A DNA stretch of 64,000 nucleotides, taken from assembly GCA_025808875.1 (NCBI GenBank), contig CP075528.1:1054001-1118000 (forward strand). The letters are read 5' to 3'. The position numbers and the translations under genes were made by a program. The notes below the pieces were generated by a model. It saw only the letters and a program-made list of their open reading frames with translations. It ran no database searches and was not told where the DNA came from. Below, piece by piece: positions 37,142 through 44,810 of the stretch. This DNA is from Enhydrobacter sp. Its GTDB lineage: Bacteria > Pseudomonadota > Alphaproteobacteria > Reyranellales > Reyranellaceae. The number at the start of each line of letters is the position of its first letter. The stretch's first letter is position 1.

Positions 37142-38089
37142 ATGTCCACCAAGACCGCTTCGGCTCGCCCCGGCCACGACCGGGCGAGCCTCTATGACGA
37201 AATCACCGGCAAGATCATCGTCGAGCTGGAGGCCGGCCGCGTGCCCTGGGTCCAGCCCTGGGGGACGGCTGCGGCGAAGGCGCCGCTCGCCATGCCAAAG
37301 AACGCCGCCACCGGCCGGCAGTATTCGGGGATCAACGTCCTGATCCTCTGGGGCGCCGTGATCGAGCACGGCTTCCCCGCCCAGAGCTGGCTGACCTTTC
37401 GCCAGGCGCTCTCGCTCGGCGGCAATGTGCGCAAGGGCGAGCACGGAACCACCGTCGTCTATGCCGACCGCTTCGTGCCGGACGACGAGAAGCGACGCGC
37501 GCGCGAGACCGGCGAGGAAGCCGCCGCCATCCCGTTCCTGAAGCGGTTCACCGTCTTCAACGCCGCCCAATGCGAAAACCTGCCGGCCGAGGTCGCGGCC
37601 GTCGCGCCACCGCCGCCGCCGGGCCTGATCGAGCCCAGAGTCGAGGCGCTGATCCGCGCGACCGGCGTCGACTTCCGCATCGGCGGCAACCGCGCCTTCT
37701 ACGCACCGGGTCCGGACTTCGTGATGGTCCCGCCGCCGCAGGCATATTTCGAGCCAATCAACTGGCACCGCACAGCCCTGCACGAGCTGGGGCACGCCAG
37801 CGGTCATCCGTCCCGTCTCGGCCGCGATCTCGGCGGCGTGTTCGGCAGCAAGAAGTACGCGTTCGAGGAGCTGGTGGCAGAAATGAACGCCGCCTTCTGC
37901 TGCGCGTCGCTCGGCATCGTTCCGACCGTGCGCCACGCGGACTATATCGGCTCCTGGCTCGAGGTCCTGCGCGAGGACAACCGCGCCGTCGTGCGCGCCG
38001 CCTCACAGGCCAGCAAGGCGGCGGACTGGATCCTCGGCTTCCTGCCCGACACCGAGAGCGCCAACACCACAGCGCAGGAGGCGGCATGA
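37142..38089 (+). CDS. ardC: ArdC-like antirestriction protein (ssDNA-binding domain plus zincin metallopeptidase)
   Basis: 315 residues. The N-terminal DUF1738 ssDNA-binding domain begins SLYDEITGKIIVELEAGRVP and includes YSGINVLILWGAVIEHGF and VRKGEHGTTVVYADRF. The C-terminal zincin has LHELGHASGHPSRLGRDLGG with the HExxH zinc site (about 213-217) and a downstream Glu in EELVAEMNAAFCCASLGI. ArdC proteins protect incoming single-stranded plasmid DNA from host restriction. The stop overlaps the next ATG (ATGA), so the two genes are coupled. The leader carries a family I hairpin. Confidence 0.92.
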   Translation: MSTKTASARPGHDRASLYDEITGKIIVELEAGRVPWVQPWGTAAAKAPLAMPKNAATGRQYSGINVLILWGAVIEHGFPAQSWLTFRQALSLGGNVRKGEHGTTVVYADRFVPDDEKRRARETGEEAAAIPFLKRFTVFNAAQCENLPAEVAAVAPPPPPGLIEPRVEALIRATGVDFRIGGNRAFYAPGPDFVMVPPPQAYFEPINWHRTALHELGHASGHPSRLGRDLGGVFGSKKYAFEELVAEMNAAFCCASLGIVPTVRHADYIGSWLEVLREDNRAVVRAASQASKAADWILGFLPDTESANTTAQEAA

Positions 38090-39036
38090 TGCTGGGCCTC
38101 CTCACATCTGCGGCCGTCAGCGGCGCGCCTGCGTCGGAATCGATCCGGCTTCGCGTTCTCAGCCTCGGCGCCGGCGTGCAGTCGACCACGCTGGCGCTGA
38201 TGGCCGCCGACGGCGAGGTCGGGCCCATGCCCGACTGCGCCATCTTCTCCGACACCGGCTGGGAGCCGAAGGCCGTCTATGAGCACCTGGCCTGGCTCAT
38301 GTCGCCCAATGTGCTGCCGTTCCCCATCCACATCGTCTCGGCCGGCAACATCCGCGACGATCTGATCGCCGGAGCGCAGGGTGCGCGCTGGGCGTCCATC
38401 CCCGCCTTCACCCGCAACGTCACGCCGGCCGGGACGGCCATGCCCGTGTTCGATGAGGGCGATGACGGCGAGCTGGTGGCGATCGGCGAGCGCATCCTAC
38501 CGACCGACCGCGTCGACGTCGGGATGATCCGCCGGCAATGCACGAAGGACTACAAGATCGTGCCGATCCGGCGGAAGGTGCGCGAACTCGTCGACCTGAC
38601 AGGACGGCGCTCTCCGAGCACGCCGATCGTCGAGCAGTGGATCGGCATCTCGATCGACGAGGCGATCCGGATGAAGCCCTCGTTCGAGGACTGGCAGGTC
38701 AATCGCTGGCCGCTGATCGAACAGCGCCTCTCGCGGCAGGATTGCCTGCGCTGGCTGACGCGGCACGATTATCCCATCCCGCCGAAGAGCGCGTGCATCG
38801 GCTGTCCCTTCCACTCCGACGCCCATTGGCGGCGGATGCGGGACAACGATCCGGACGCCTGGGGCGACGCGGTTCTGGTCGATCGCGCCATTCGCACCGG
38901 ATTTCGTGGCATTCGCGGCGAGGTCTTCCTGCATCGCTCGGCCGTGCCGCTCGACCAGGCCGACATCTCCAACGCCAGCGATCGCGGCCAGCTCGATCTC
39001 TGGCCCAACGAGTGTGAGGGCATGTGCGGGGTCTGA
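38086..39036 (+). CDS. PAPS reductase-like adenine nucleotide alpha hydrolase
   Basis: 316 residues from ATG 38086 in the ATGA overlap with ardC. The PP-loop is LRVLSLGAGVQSTTLALMAA. Later come DCAIFSDTGWEPKAVYEHL and RRQCTKDYKIVPIRRKVREL, as in PAPS-reductase/DndC-type enzymes, then SACIGCPFHSDAHWRRM and a C-terminal NECEGMCGV whose cysteines could bind an Fe-S cluster or zinc. The family adenylates or thiolates substrates. On mobile elements it is suspected in DNA modification or counter-defence. Coupling to ardC suggests it helps establish the incoming element. Confidence 0.85.
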   Translation: MMLGLLTSAAVSGAPASESIRLRVLSLGAGVQSTTLALMAADGEVGPMPDCAIFSDTGWEPKAVYEHLAWLMSPNVLPFPIHIVSAGNIRDDLIAGAQGARWASIPAFTRNVTPAGTAMPVFDEGDDGELVAIGERILPTDRVDVGMIRRQCTKDYKIVPIRRKVRELVDLTGRRSPSTPIVEQWIGISIDEAIRMKPSFEDWQVNRWPLIEQRLSRQDCLRWLTRHDYPIPPKSACIGCPFHSDAHWRRMRDNDPDAWGDAVLVDRAIRTGFRGIRGEVFLHRSAVPLDQADISNASDRGQLDLWPNECEGMCGV

Positions 39037-39151
39037 AGGTCCGGAAATCCGGAAAAGCGGGCAGGCGGACTTCCGGCTTCGTGTCTTTCTGGTTCGTCGG
39101 CTTTGCGGCGCGGTCCTCCGAGAGGAAGAGGGCTGCGCCGGTTTTCGCGGC

Positions 39152-39195
39152 GGGTTGGAGGTCGAGAGAGAGGCTCTCGGCCGCCCGCCGCGGAG
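39152..39195 (+). ncRNA. Leader element family I, copy 2 (before parB-like gene)
   Basis: GGGTTGGA leads into a 9-bp stem GGTCGAGAG/CTCTCGGCC (39160-39168 with 39174-39182, one T.G pair), loop AGAGG, then GCCCGCCGCGGAG and the ATG at 39205. Compared with copy 1, several stem pairs have changed on both sides while the loop and the flanking GGGTTG and GCCCGYCGCGGAG stayed, which is covariation in favour of a real hairpin. Confidence 0.55.
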
Positions 39196-39204
39196 ACTAC
39201 CCCC

Positions 39205-41337
39205 ATGGCTACTGCCATTCAGAAGATCACCCTGTCGTCCTCGCGCGACATTCCCTTCAACAAGCTGGTGCTGAGCCAGTCCAACGTGCGGCGCGTAAAG
39301 GCCGGCGTCTCGATCGAGGAACTGGCCGAGGACATCGCCCGGCGCACGCTGCTCCAGAGCTTGAACGTCCGGCCGGTCCTCGACGCCGAGGGCGCCGAGA
39401 CCGGCATGTTCGAGATCCCGGCCGGCGGCCGGCGCTACCGCGCGCTCGAGCTGCTGGTGAAGCAGAAGCGCTTGGCCAAGGCCGCGCCGGTTCCGTGCGT
39501 GGTCCGCGATCCGGGCACCGACATTCTCGGTGAGGACGATTCGCTGGCCGAGAACATCCAGCGTGCGCCGCTGCATCCGCTCGACCAGTTCCGCGCCTTC
39601 CTGGCTCTGCGCGAGAAGGGGCGCTCCGAGGAGGACATCGCCGCGGCGTTCTTCGTCGGTGTGAACGTGGTGAAGCAGCGCCTGCGCCTGGCGTCGGTCG
39701 CGCCGGCCTTGCTCGACGTCTACGCCGAGGACGGCATGTCGCTCGAGCAGCTCATGGCCTTCACCGTCACCGCCGACCATGCCCGCCAGGAGCAGGTCTG
39801 GCAGGCGATCTCCGGCTCCTGGCAGAAGGAGCCCTATCAAATCCGTCGCATGCTGACGGAGAAGACGGTGCGCGCTTCCGACCGGCGGGCGGTGTTCGTC
39901 GGCCTCGACGCCTATGAGGCCGCCGGCGGCGTGGTGCTGCGCGACCTGTTCCAGTCCGATGATGGCGGCTGGCTCGAAGACATCACGCTGCTAGACGGCC
40001 TGGTCGCCGAGAAGCTGAAGGCCGAGGCGGAGACCATCGCCGCCGGGGGCTGGAAGTGGATCGAGGTCGCCGTCGACTTCCCCTATGGCCACACCCACGG
40101 GCTGCGTGCGCTGGAGGGCGTCGCCATCGATCTCACCAGCGAGGAGCAGGCGACGATCGACGCGCTCAACGCCGAATACGCCAAGCTCGAGGCGGAGTAT
40201 GACGGCGCCGACGAGCTGCCGGACGAGGTGGACGAACGGCTCGGCGAGATCGAGGCGGCGCTCGCCGCCTTCGACGATCGGCCCGTCTCCTACGATCCGG
40301 CCGACATCGCCCGCGCCGGCGTCTTCGTCAGCATCGGTGCCGAAGGCGCCCTGTCGATCGACCGCGGCTACGTCCGACCGCAGGACGAAGCGCCCAAGGG
40401 CGAGCCGGACCAGGACGACGAGACCGATCCCGCGATGGCCGGGGCGCACGGCGCCGATCCCGACGCGCCCGTGGTTCAGCGCGCCGTCATCACCATCGGC
40501 AGGCAGGTCGCCGGGCCGGAGGACGAGGACGACGAGGACCTGAAGCCGCTCCCGGACCGCCTCGTGACCGAGCTGACCGCGGAGCGGACGCTGGCGCTGC
40601 GCGACAAGCTGGCGTCCACGCCCGCCGTCGCGTTCCAGGCCGTGCTGCACAAGTTCTGCCTCGACGTCTTCTCCCGCTATTTCTCCTCCGGGACGGCGAT
40701 GGAGGTGTCGGTGCGCAGCGCCAGCTTCCCGGTGCAGGCGCAGGGACTGAAGGACACGCCCGCGGCGAAGGCGATCGAGGCGCGCCACAAGGGCTGGGAG
40801 GAGCGCCTGCCCAAGGACAAGGCCGATCTCTGGGACTGGCTCACCACCCTCACGGGCGACGAGCAGGCGGTGCTCTTCGCCCATTGCGCGTCCTTCGGGG
40901 TCAATGCGCTCTACGAAAAGGGCGACCGCTACGGCGCGGGCGCCTCGTCCCACACTGTCGAGCAGCGCATCGCCGAGGCCGATCGCCTGGCCCAGGCGGT
41001 CGATCTCGACATGGTGCAGGCCGGCTGGCGTCCGACCGTCGAGAACTATCTCGGCCGCGTGCCCAAGCTCCGCATCCTCGAGGCGGTGAAGGAAGGCGCC
41101 GGCGAGCGGGCGGCGCAGCTTATCGACCATCTGAAGAAGGGCGACATGGCCAAGGAGGCCGAACGGCTCCTGGCCGACACCGGCTGGCTGCCGGAGCCGC
41201 TGCGGATCGCCGCAGCGGACGACGTGCCCGTCGACACCACCGAAGCCGAGGATGACGGCGAAGCGCTGCCCGAATTCCTCGCCGGCGACGATGAGGAAGC
41301 GAACGCCGAGGCGCCGCAGGTGATCGCGGCCGAATAG
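39205..41337 (+). CDS. Large ParB-like nuclease domain protein
   Basis: 710 residues from ATG 39205; the frame is open upstream, but this ATG fits the family and the conserved leader. The N-terminal ParB/sulfiredoxin domain has LSQSNVRRVKAGVSIEELAE, FEIPAGGRRYRALELLVKQK, then DDSLAENIQRAPLHPLDQFR (the E-N-x-Q-R block). A helix-turn-helix-like part follows (EEDIAAAFFVGVNVVKQRLR). The long C-terminal half has an acidic stretch (GPEDEDDEDLKPLPDRL). It is much larger than chromosomal ParB. It is a common ICE and plasmid gene, thought to act in stabilisation or transcription rather than classic parS partition. Confidence 0.88.
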   Translation: MATAIQKITLSSSRDIPFNKLVLSQSNVRRVKAGVSIEELAEDIARRTLLQSLNVRPVLDAEGAETGMFEIPAGGRRYRALELLVKQKRLAKAAPVPCVVRDPGTDILGEDDSLAENIQRAPLHPLDQFRAFLALREKGRSEEDIAAAFFVGVNVVKQRLRLASVAPALLDVYAEDGMSLEQLMAFTVTADHARQEQVWQAISGSWQKEPYQIRRMLTEKTVRASDRRAVFVGLDAYEAAGGVVLRDLFQSDDGGWLEDITLLDGLVAEKLKAEAETIAAGGWKWIEVAVDFPYGHTHGLRALEGVAIDLTSEEQATIDALNAEYAKLEAEYDGADELPDEVDERLGEIEAALAAFDDRPVSYDPADIARAGVFVSIGAEGALSIDRGYVRPQDEAPKGEPDQDDETDPAMAGAHGADPDAPVVQRAVITIGRQVAGPEDEDDEDLKPLPDRLVTELTAERTLALRDKLASTPAVAFQAVLHKFCLDVFSRYFSSGTAMEVSVRSASFPVQAQGLKDTPAAKAIEARHKGWEERLPKDKADLWDWLTTLTGDEQAVLFAHCASFGVNALYEKGDRYGAGASSHTVEQRIAEADRLAQAVDLDMVQAGWRPTVENYLGRVPKLRILEAVKEGAGERAAQLIDHLKKGDMAKEAERLLADTGWLPEPLRIAAADDVPVDTTEAEDDGEALPEFLAGDDEEANAEAPQVIAAE

Positions 41338-41342
41338 CCCAC

Positions 41343-41377
41343 GCGCGGGGCGGCTTCGGCCGTCCCGCGCCCCTTTT
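41343..41377 (+). terminator. Rho-independent terminator of parB-like gene
   Basis: GCGCGGGGCGGC (41343-41354) and GCCGTCCCGCGC (41359-41370) pair over 12 bases (one G.U) with a TTCG tetraloop, followed by CCCTTTT. It begins 5 bases after the stop codon. Confidence 0.85.
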
Positions 41378-41396
41378 CCCTTTCAACCGACCCCAC

Positions 41397-41422
41397 AGCC
41401 CGGCCTTCGCGCTGGGCTTTTT
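41397..41422 (+). terminator. AGCCCGGC-type intrinsic terminator, copy 1
   Basis: AGCCCGGC (41397-41404) pairs with GCTGGGCT (41411-41418, one mispair) and runs into TTTTT. It is one of three near-identical hairpins that separate the small genes of this region. Confidence 0.7.
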
Positions 41423-41439
41423 CGTTTCAGGAGACCGTC

Positions 41440-41919
41440 ATGACCGACACATCCGACACCACGCCGCAGCCCGCCGCCCCGCTTTCCGATTGGGAGATGA
41501 AGGCGGTTGCACGAGCCAAGCTCGAGGCCGAGCTTTTCACCCTCAACAAGGCCACGCTGCTCAACGCACTGACGCTCGCTGGCGTCACCCGCGTCGTCGT
41601 CAGCTTCGACGGCTACGGCGATTCCGGCCAGATCGAGAATGTCGAAGCTCAGACCGGCGACGATCCCGTCACCATGCCTGCCGCAGCCATCGAAATCGCC
41701 GAGGCCGTCTGGGACCACGCCGAACCGACGCGTTCGTCCGTCTGCATCGCCGAAGCCGTCGAGCGCCTGGCCTATGACGTTCTCGAAAAGACTCATTGCG
41801 GCTGGGAAAACAACGACGGCGCATACGGCGACATCGTCTTCGATGTCGCGGAGGAGACGATCACGCTCGATTGCAACGAGCGCTACACCGCCTCCGAAAA
41901 CTACACCCACACCTTCTGA
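41440..41919 (+). CDS. Hypothetical protein, DUF6878-like
   Basis: 159 residues. After a 20-residue low-complexity start come DWEMKAVARAKLEAELFTLN, VTRVVVSFDGYGDSGQIENV and CGWENNDGAYGDIVFDVAEE, a pattern I associate with DUF6878, found on alphaproteobacterial ICEs and plasmids. No catalytic motif is visible. A GGAG lies before the ATG. It is followed after 10 bases by the next small gene and preceded directly by a terminator, so these two form their own unit. Confidence 0.75.
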   Translation: MTDTSDTTPQPAAPLSDWEMKAVARAKLEAELFTLNKATLLNALTLAGVTRVVVSFDGYGDSGQIENVEAQTGDDPVTMPAAAIEIAEAVWDHAEPTRSSVCIAEAVERLAYDVLEKTHCGWENNDGAYGDIVFDVAEETITLDCNERYTASENYTHTF

Positions 41920-41929
41920 GGAGGCGGCC

Positions 41930-42358
41930 ATGGGACATTGCTATCACCACGCCCTCTCCTCGGTCAGGAAATGGGGCGGCGTCGCAGAAGACTATCTGCC
42001 GCTGCACCAATGGTTCGACGAGTCGAAGGCGACCACCGCCGATTTCCGGCATCGGGCGCTGCGGCATCACGCCGAAGGCATCTTCATGCTGGAGCGCTTC
42101 TTCGGCTCGACCATCACCATTTCGACGGGCCGCGTCGTGCCCGTCCGGCTCCTTGGCGAGCAGCATGTGGTCGAGGATCTCGGCTTCATCCCAAGCTTCG
42201 CCGACTGGGTGCGCTGCATTCGCCCCCAGCCGTGGATGGGACGCGCCCAGCCGATCCACAAGCAGGTTGATCCCTTCGCCGCGCTTTCGGGTGCGAGCAC
42301 CGACCACGCGCCCAACGCGCCGAGCGGCACAGCCGTCGAGACGCCCCGGCGCTTCTAG
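41930..42358 (+). CDS. Hypothetical protein, DUF6915-like
   Basis: 142 residues from ATG 41930, behind a GAGGAGG that overlaps the previous stop. HCYHHALSSVRKWGGVAEDY and HRALRHHAEGIFMLERFFGS are histidine-rich and resemble DUF6915, a family restricted to mobile elements; the HH...H pattern might bind metal. Function unknown. An intrinsic terminator follows 29 bases after the stop. Confidence 0.75.
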   Translation: MGHCYHHALSSVRKWGGVAEDYLPLHQWFDESKATTADFRHRALRHHAEGIFMLERFFGSTITISTGRVVPVRLLGEQHVVEDLGFIPSFADWVRCIRPQPWMGRAQPIHKQVDPFAALSGASTDHAPNAPSGTAVETPRRF

Positions 42359-42386
42359 CGGCAACCACCTTCCAACCGTTCCCCCG

Positions 42387-42409
42387 AGCCCGGCCCTGCC
42401 GGGCTTTTT
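42387..42409 (+). terminator. AGCCCGGC-type intrinsic terminator, copy 2
   Basis: AGCCCGGC (42387-42394) and GCCGGGCT (42398-42405) form a perfect 8-bp stem with a CCT loop and end in TTTTT. It lies between two small-gene units. Confidence 0.85.
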
Positions 42410-42426
42410 CATGTCTGGAGACCATC

Positions 42427-42843
42427 ATGACCACGTTCACCATCGAATCCACTTACCGCATTCCGATCTATCGCCAACGCAGCTACCAGGCCGACACGCT
42501 GGCCGAAGCCTGCCGTCTCGCCATCGAAGACGATGACTGGGAGGGGCAGAAGGAGGACTACGAATCCGCCGGCGAGACCTATGTGACCGGCGCCTGGCCG
42601 GGCGACGTTCCGCCCTACACCGTCCCGGCGCTTCCGATCCCCGCCCACTTCGGCGAGGCCCTTCAGCGCAGGGCCGAGCACTTCGAAGTTCTGCTTGGCC
42701 TGCTCAAAGTTTTCGCGCTCCCGCCCGATGGCGGCCTGACCGACGAACCGTTCTGGCGCCAGCGGGCGCACGCCGCGATCGCGAAGGCCGAGGCGATTCT
42801 CGCGGGCGCACGCGATCCCGATGACGAAGGAGGCGTGTCATGA
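42427..42843 (+). CDS. Hypothetical protein
   Basis: 138 residues. FTIESTYRIPIYRQRSYQAD and LAEACRLAIEDDDWEGQKED suggest a small alpha/beta protein; the middle reads ESAGETYVTGAWPGDVPPYT. I do not recognise the family, but similar small proteins are found beside DUF6878 genes on ICEs. Good codon bias, an upstream GGAG and a 4-base overlap (ATGA) with the next gene support it as real. Confidence 0.7.
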   Translation: MTTFTIESTYRIPIYRQRSYQADTLAEACRLAIEDDDWEGQKEDYESAGETYVTGAWPGDVPPYTVPALPIPAHFGEALQRRAEHFEVLLGLLKVFALPPDGGLTDEPFWRQRAHAAIAKAEAILAGARDPDDEGGVS

Positions 42844-43112
42844 CCGAATATGTCGTCAAGATTGCCTTCTGGCTGCGGGCCTTCGACAGCGCGACCATCG
42901 AGGCTGCGTCTGACGCGGAAGCGATCGAGAAGGCGAAAGTAGCCGCCACCGCCGCAATGGAGTCGACGGCGTTCCCGGAACACATCGACAGTGACGAGCG
43001 ACGAGAAGGCGTCATCGCCTACATCGACCGCACCACGTCGGAGGGCTGTGAGCCCGTCATCGAGGACGTCGAATTCGACGACGACCGGATCCACGATCCG
43101 CCCGCCGCCTGA
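42840..43112 (+). CDS. Small acidic hypothetical protein
   Basis: 90 residues, coupled by ATGA to the gene before it. TEYVVKIAFWLRAFDSATIE then AASDAEAIEKAKVAA resembles the short repeat seen in small ICE proteins of unknown function. The C-terminal half is acidic (DVEFDDDRIHDPPAA). No function can be given. Confidence 0.7.
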   Translation: MTEYVVKIAFWLRAFDSATIEAASDAEAIEKAKVAATAAMESTAFPEHIDSDERREGVIAYIDRTTSEGCEPVIEDVEFDDDRIHDPPAA

Positions 43113-43138
43113 TCGCAACCACGCCCGAACCCACCCGA

Positions 43139-43161
43139 AGCCCGGCCACGCGCCGGGCTTT
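43139..43161 (+). terminator. AGCCCGGC-type intrinsic terminator, copy 3
   Basis: AGCCCGGC (43139-43146) and GCCGGGCT (43152-43159) form a perfect 8-bp stem with a five-base loop and end in TTT. It has the same stem as copy 2. Confidence 0.8.
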
Positions 43162-43181
43162 CGCATTTTAAGGAGACTGAC

Positions 43182-43592
43182 ATGGCCGACTACTTCACTC
43201 ACTTCTCATGCCTGCTCGACGTCGGCACGCCCGAAAACGCTGTGCGCGCCCTCGAGCTCTACGACAACACGCCCGAGGATGAAGATGGCCTTCGCTTCTC
43301 GGAGGGCTTCAACCTTTCAATCCAGACGGAAGGCGGATCAGGACTGTGGATTCGCGACGACTGTTCAGGAGACCCTGAGCGCGTGATCGAGTTTGTCGTG
43401 CTCTGCGCGGAGGAATTCGACCTCAAAGGCCTCTGGGGCTTCGAATACGCCAACACCTGCTCGAAGCCGCGCCTAGATGCCTTCGGCGGCGGCGCGCATG
43501 TGATCGACCTCGGCGCGCGCAAGAGCGTCGGCTGGACCAGCACCAACGAATGGCTGTGCCGCGCCTTGGAAGGAGATGATCCCGATGCCTGA
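43182..43592 (+). CDS. Hypothetical protein
   Basis: 136 residues, starting after AAGGAG. FTHFSCLLDVGTPENAVRAL and GLWIRDDCSGDPERVIEFVV give an alpha/beta pattern with a conserved-looking CSKPRLDAFGGGAHVIDLGA near the end. I do not recognise it with confidence. The 3' end overlaps the start of the next gene by 8 bases, so the two are coupled. Confidence 0.7.
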   Translation: MADYFTHFSCLLDVGTPENAVRALELYDNTPEDEDGLRFSEGFNLSIQTEGGSGLWIRDDCSGDPERVIEFVVLCAEEFDLKGLWGFEYANTCSKPRLDAFGGGAHVIDLGARKSVGWTSTNEWLCRALEGDDPDA

Positions 43593-44229
43593 GATCATCG
43601 AAACCACGGTCTATCGCCTCGATGAACTCTCCGACGCGGCAAAGGAGAAGGCCCGTGCCTGGTATCGCCAGACCGGCTTCGACCATGACTGGTTCGAGTT
43701 CGTCTATGACGACTTCGAGCGTATTTGCGCGATCATCGGCGTCGACCTCAAGACCGTGCCGGTTCGCCTTTACGGCGGCGGCACACGGCAGAAGCCCTGC
43801 ATCTGGTTTTCCGGCTTCTGGAGTCAGGGCGACGGCGCTTGTTTCGAGGGGCGCTACGGCCATGCGACGGGCGCGCCGAGGACGATCCGCGGTCATGCGC
43901 CGAAGGACGATGAGCTTCATCGGATCGCCGATGTCCTGCAGGCGATCCAGCGACGAAACTTCTACCAACTCCACGCCACCGTGACGCATCGCGACCGCTA
44001 CTACCACGAATATAGCATGGCGATCTCGGTCGAGCGCGACAGCCCGACTTGGCAGGATATGACCGCCGACGCCGAGGAAACCGTCATCGAGGCGCTGCGC
44101 GATCTCGCCCGTTGGCTCTATCGCCAGCTCGAACGCAAATACGACTACCTGACCTCGGACCACCTCGTCGACAAGGCCATCACCGCCAACGCTTACACCT
44201 TCACCGCCGGCGGCCGCCGTTTCGGCTGA
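43585..44229 (+). CDS. Hypothetical protein, phage/ICE type
   Basis: 214 residues from ATG 43585, which has AGGAG nine bases before it; an ATG at 43576 sits on the ribosome-binding site and is less likely. VYRLDELSDAAKEKARAWYR at the N-terminus and DWFEFVYDDFERICAIIGVD follow a pattern common in prophages and ICEs (sometimes called an antitoxin-of-stability-system protein). GGTRQKPCIWFSGFWSQGDG is a striking aromatic/glycine block. No activity is established. Confidence 0.72.
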   Translation: MPEIIETTVYRLDELSDAAKEKARAWYRQTGFDHDWFEFVYDDFERICAIIGVDLKTVPVRLYGGGTRQKPCIWFSGFWSQGDGACFEGRYGHATGAPRTIRGHAPKDDELHRIADVLQAIQRRNFYQLHATVTHRDRYYHEYSMAISVERDSPTWQDMTADAEETVIEALRDLARWLYRQLERKYDYLTSDHLVDKAITANAYTFTAGGRRFG

Positions 44230-44405
44230 CGGTCAGCACCTCGCTCTCCGAACCTTGTGACACCGCCCACGATCCTCGGGCTTGTCTTGCCTGGACGCCG
44301 CGCGGCGCCGGTCAACGGGCAAGCCGTTTCCGCGCAGGGCGCGTGACCGTCGCCGCTTTACACCGTCCTTCGCCGAGACCGCTTAACGGATCGGAGGCGG
44401 AGCAG

Positions 44406-44714
44406 ATGTGCAAGGTTCTCAACAAGCGCGTGAATGGCGTCCCAGCCGGCGCCGTCTATATCGGCCGCGGCAGCAAATGGGGCAATCCGTTCCGGATCGG
44501 CCCTGACGGCGATCGGGCCGCCGTCATCGCGAAGCATGAACGCTGGCTGGCGAATCAGCACCATCTGCTGCGTGCGCTCGACGAGCTGCGCGGCCGCGAC
44601 CTTGTCTGCTTCTGCGCGCCGCTCCCCTGCCACGGCCATCTCCTGCGTCGACTGGCCAACGCCAGCCGCGACGAGCGGATTGCGTGGTGGCGCGCCGTGA
44701 AAGCGGCGGCGTGA
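44406..44714 (+). CDS. DUF4326 protein
   Basis: 102 residues from ATG 44406, after GGAGG. GAVYIGRGSKWGNPFRIGPD is the signature of DUF4326, and LVCFCAPLPCHGHLLRRLAN supplies conserved Cys and His that could bind metal. The function is unknown; the gene is frequent on phages and ICEs. The 176 bases before it hold no gene. Confidence 0.85.
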   Translation: MCKVLNKRVNGVPAGAVYIGRGSKWGNPFRIGPDGDRAAVIAKHERWLANQHHLLRALDELRGRDLVCFCAPLPCHGHLLRRLANASRDERIAWWRAVKAAA

Positions 44715-44739
44715 TGAGAGGGAGAGGGCGGCCGGAAGG

Positions 44740-44785
44740 GGTTTGAGCCGTGCGGTCCGAGAGAGAGCGCCGGCCGGCTCGCCCT
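44740..44785 (+). ncRNA. Leader element family I, copy 3 (diverged, before helicase gene)
   Basis: GGGGTTT leads into an outer stem GAGCCG/CGGCTC (44746-44751 with 44776-44781) and inner GCG/CGC around a loop containing GAGAGAGAG, followed by GCCC as in copies 1 and 2. A purine-rich GATGAGAGGGAGAGGG lies 25 bases upstream, as in the other copies. It is more diverged, so the assignment is weaker. Confidence 0.4.
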
Positions 44786-44810
44786 TTCCCGCTCTCCCGA
44801 GGCTCCCTTC

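Noticed and set aside
37570-38085. Upstream extension of the PAPS-reductase-like gene inside ardC
   Set aside because: The sequence is Arg/Pro-rich shadow of ardC; the ATGA overlap at 38086 gives a proper start.
39103-39204. N-terminal extension of the ParB-like protein
   Set aside because: The extension covers the conserved non-coding leader hairpin and has no domain similarity; ATG 39205 is the likely start.
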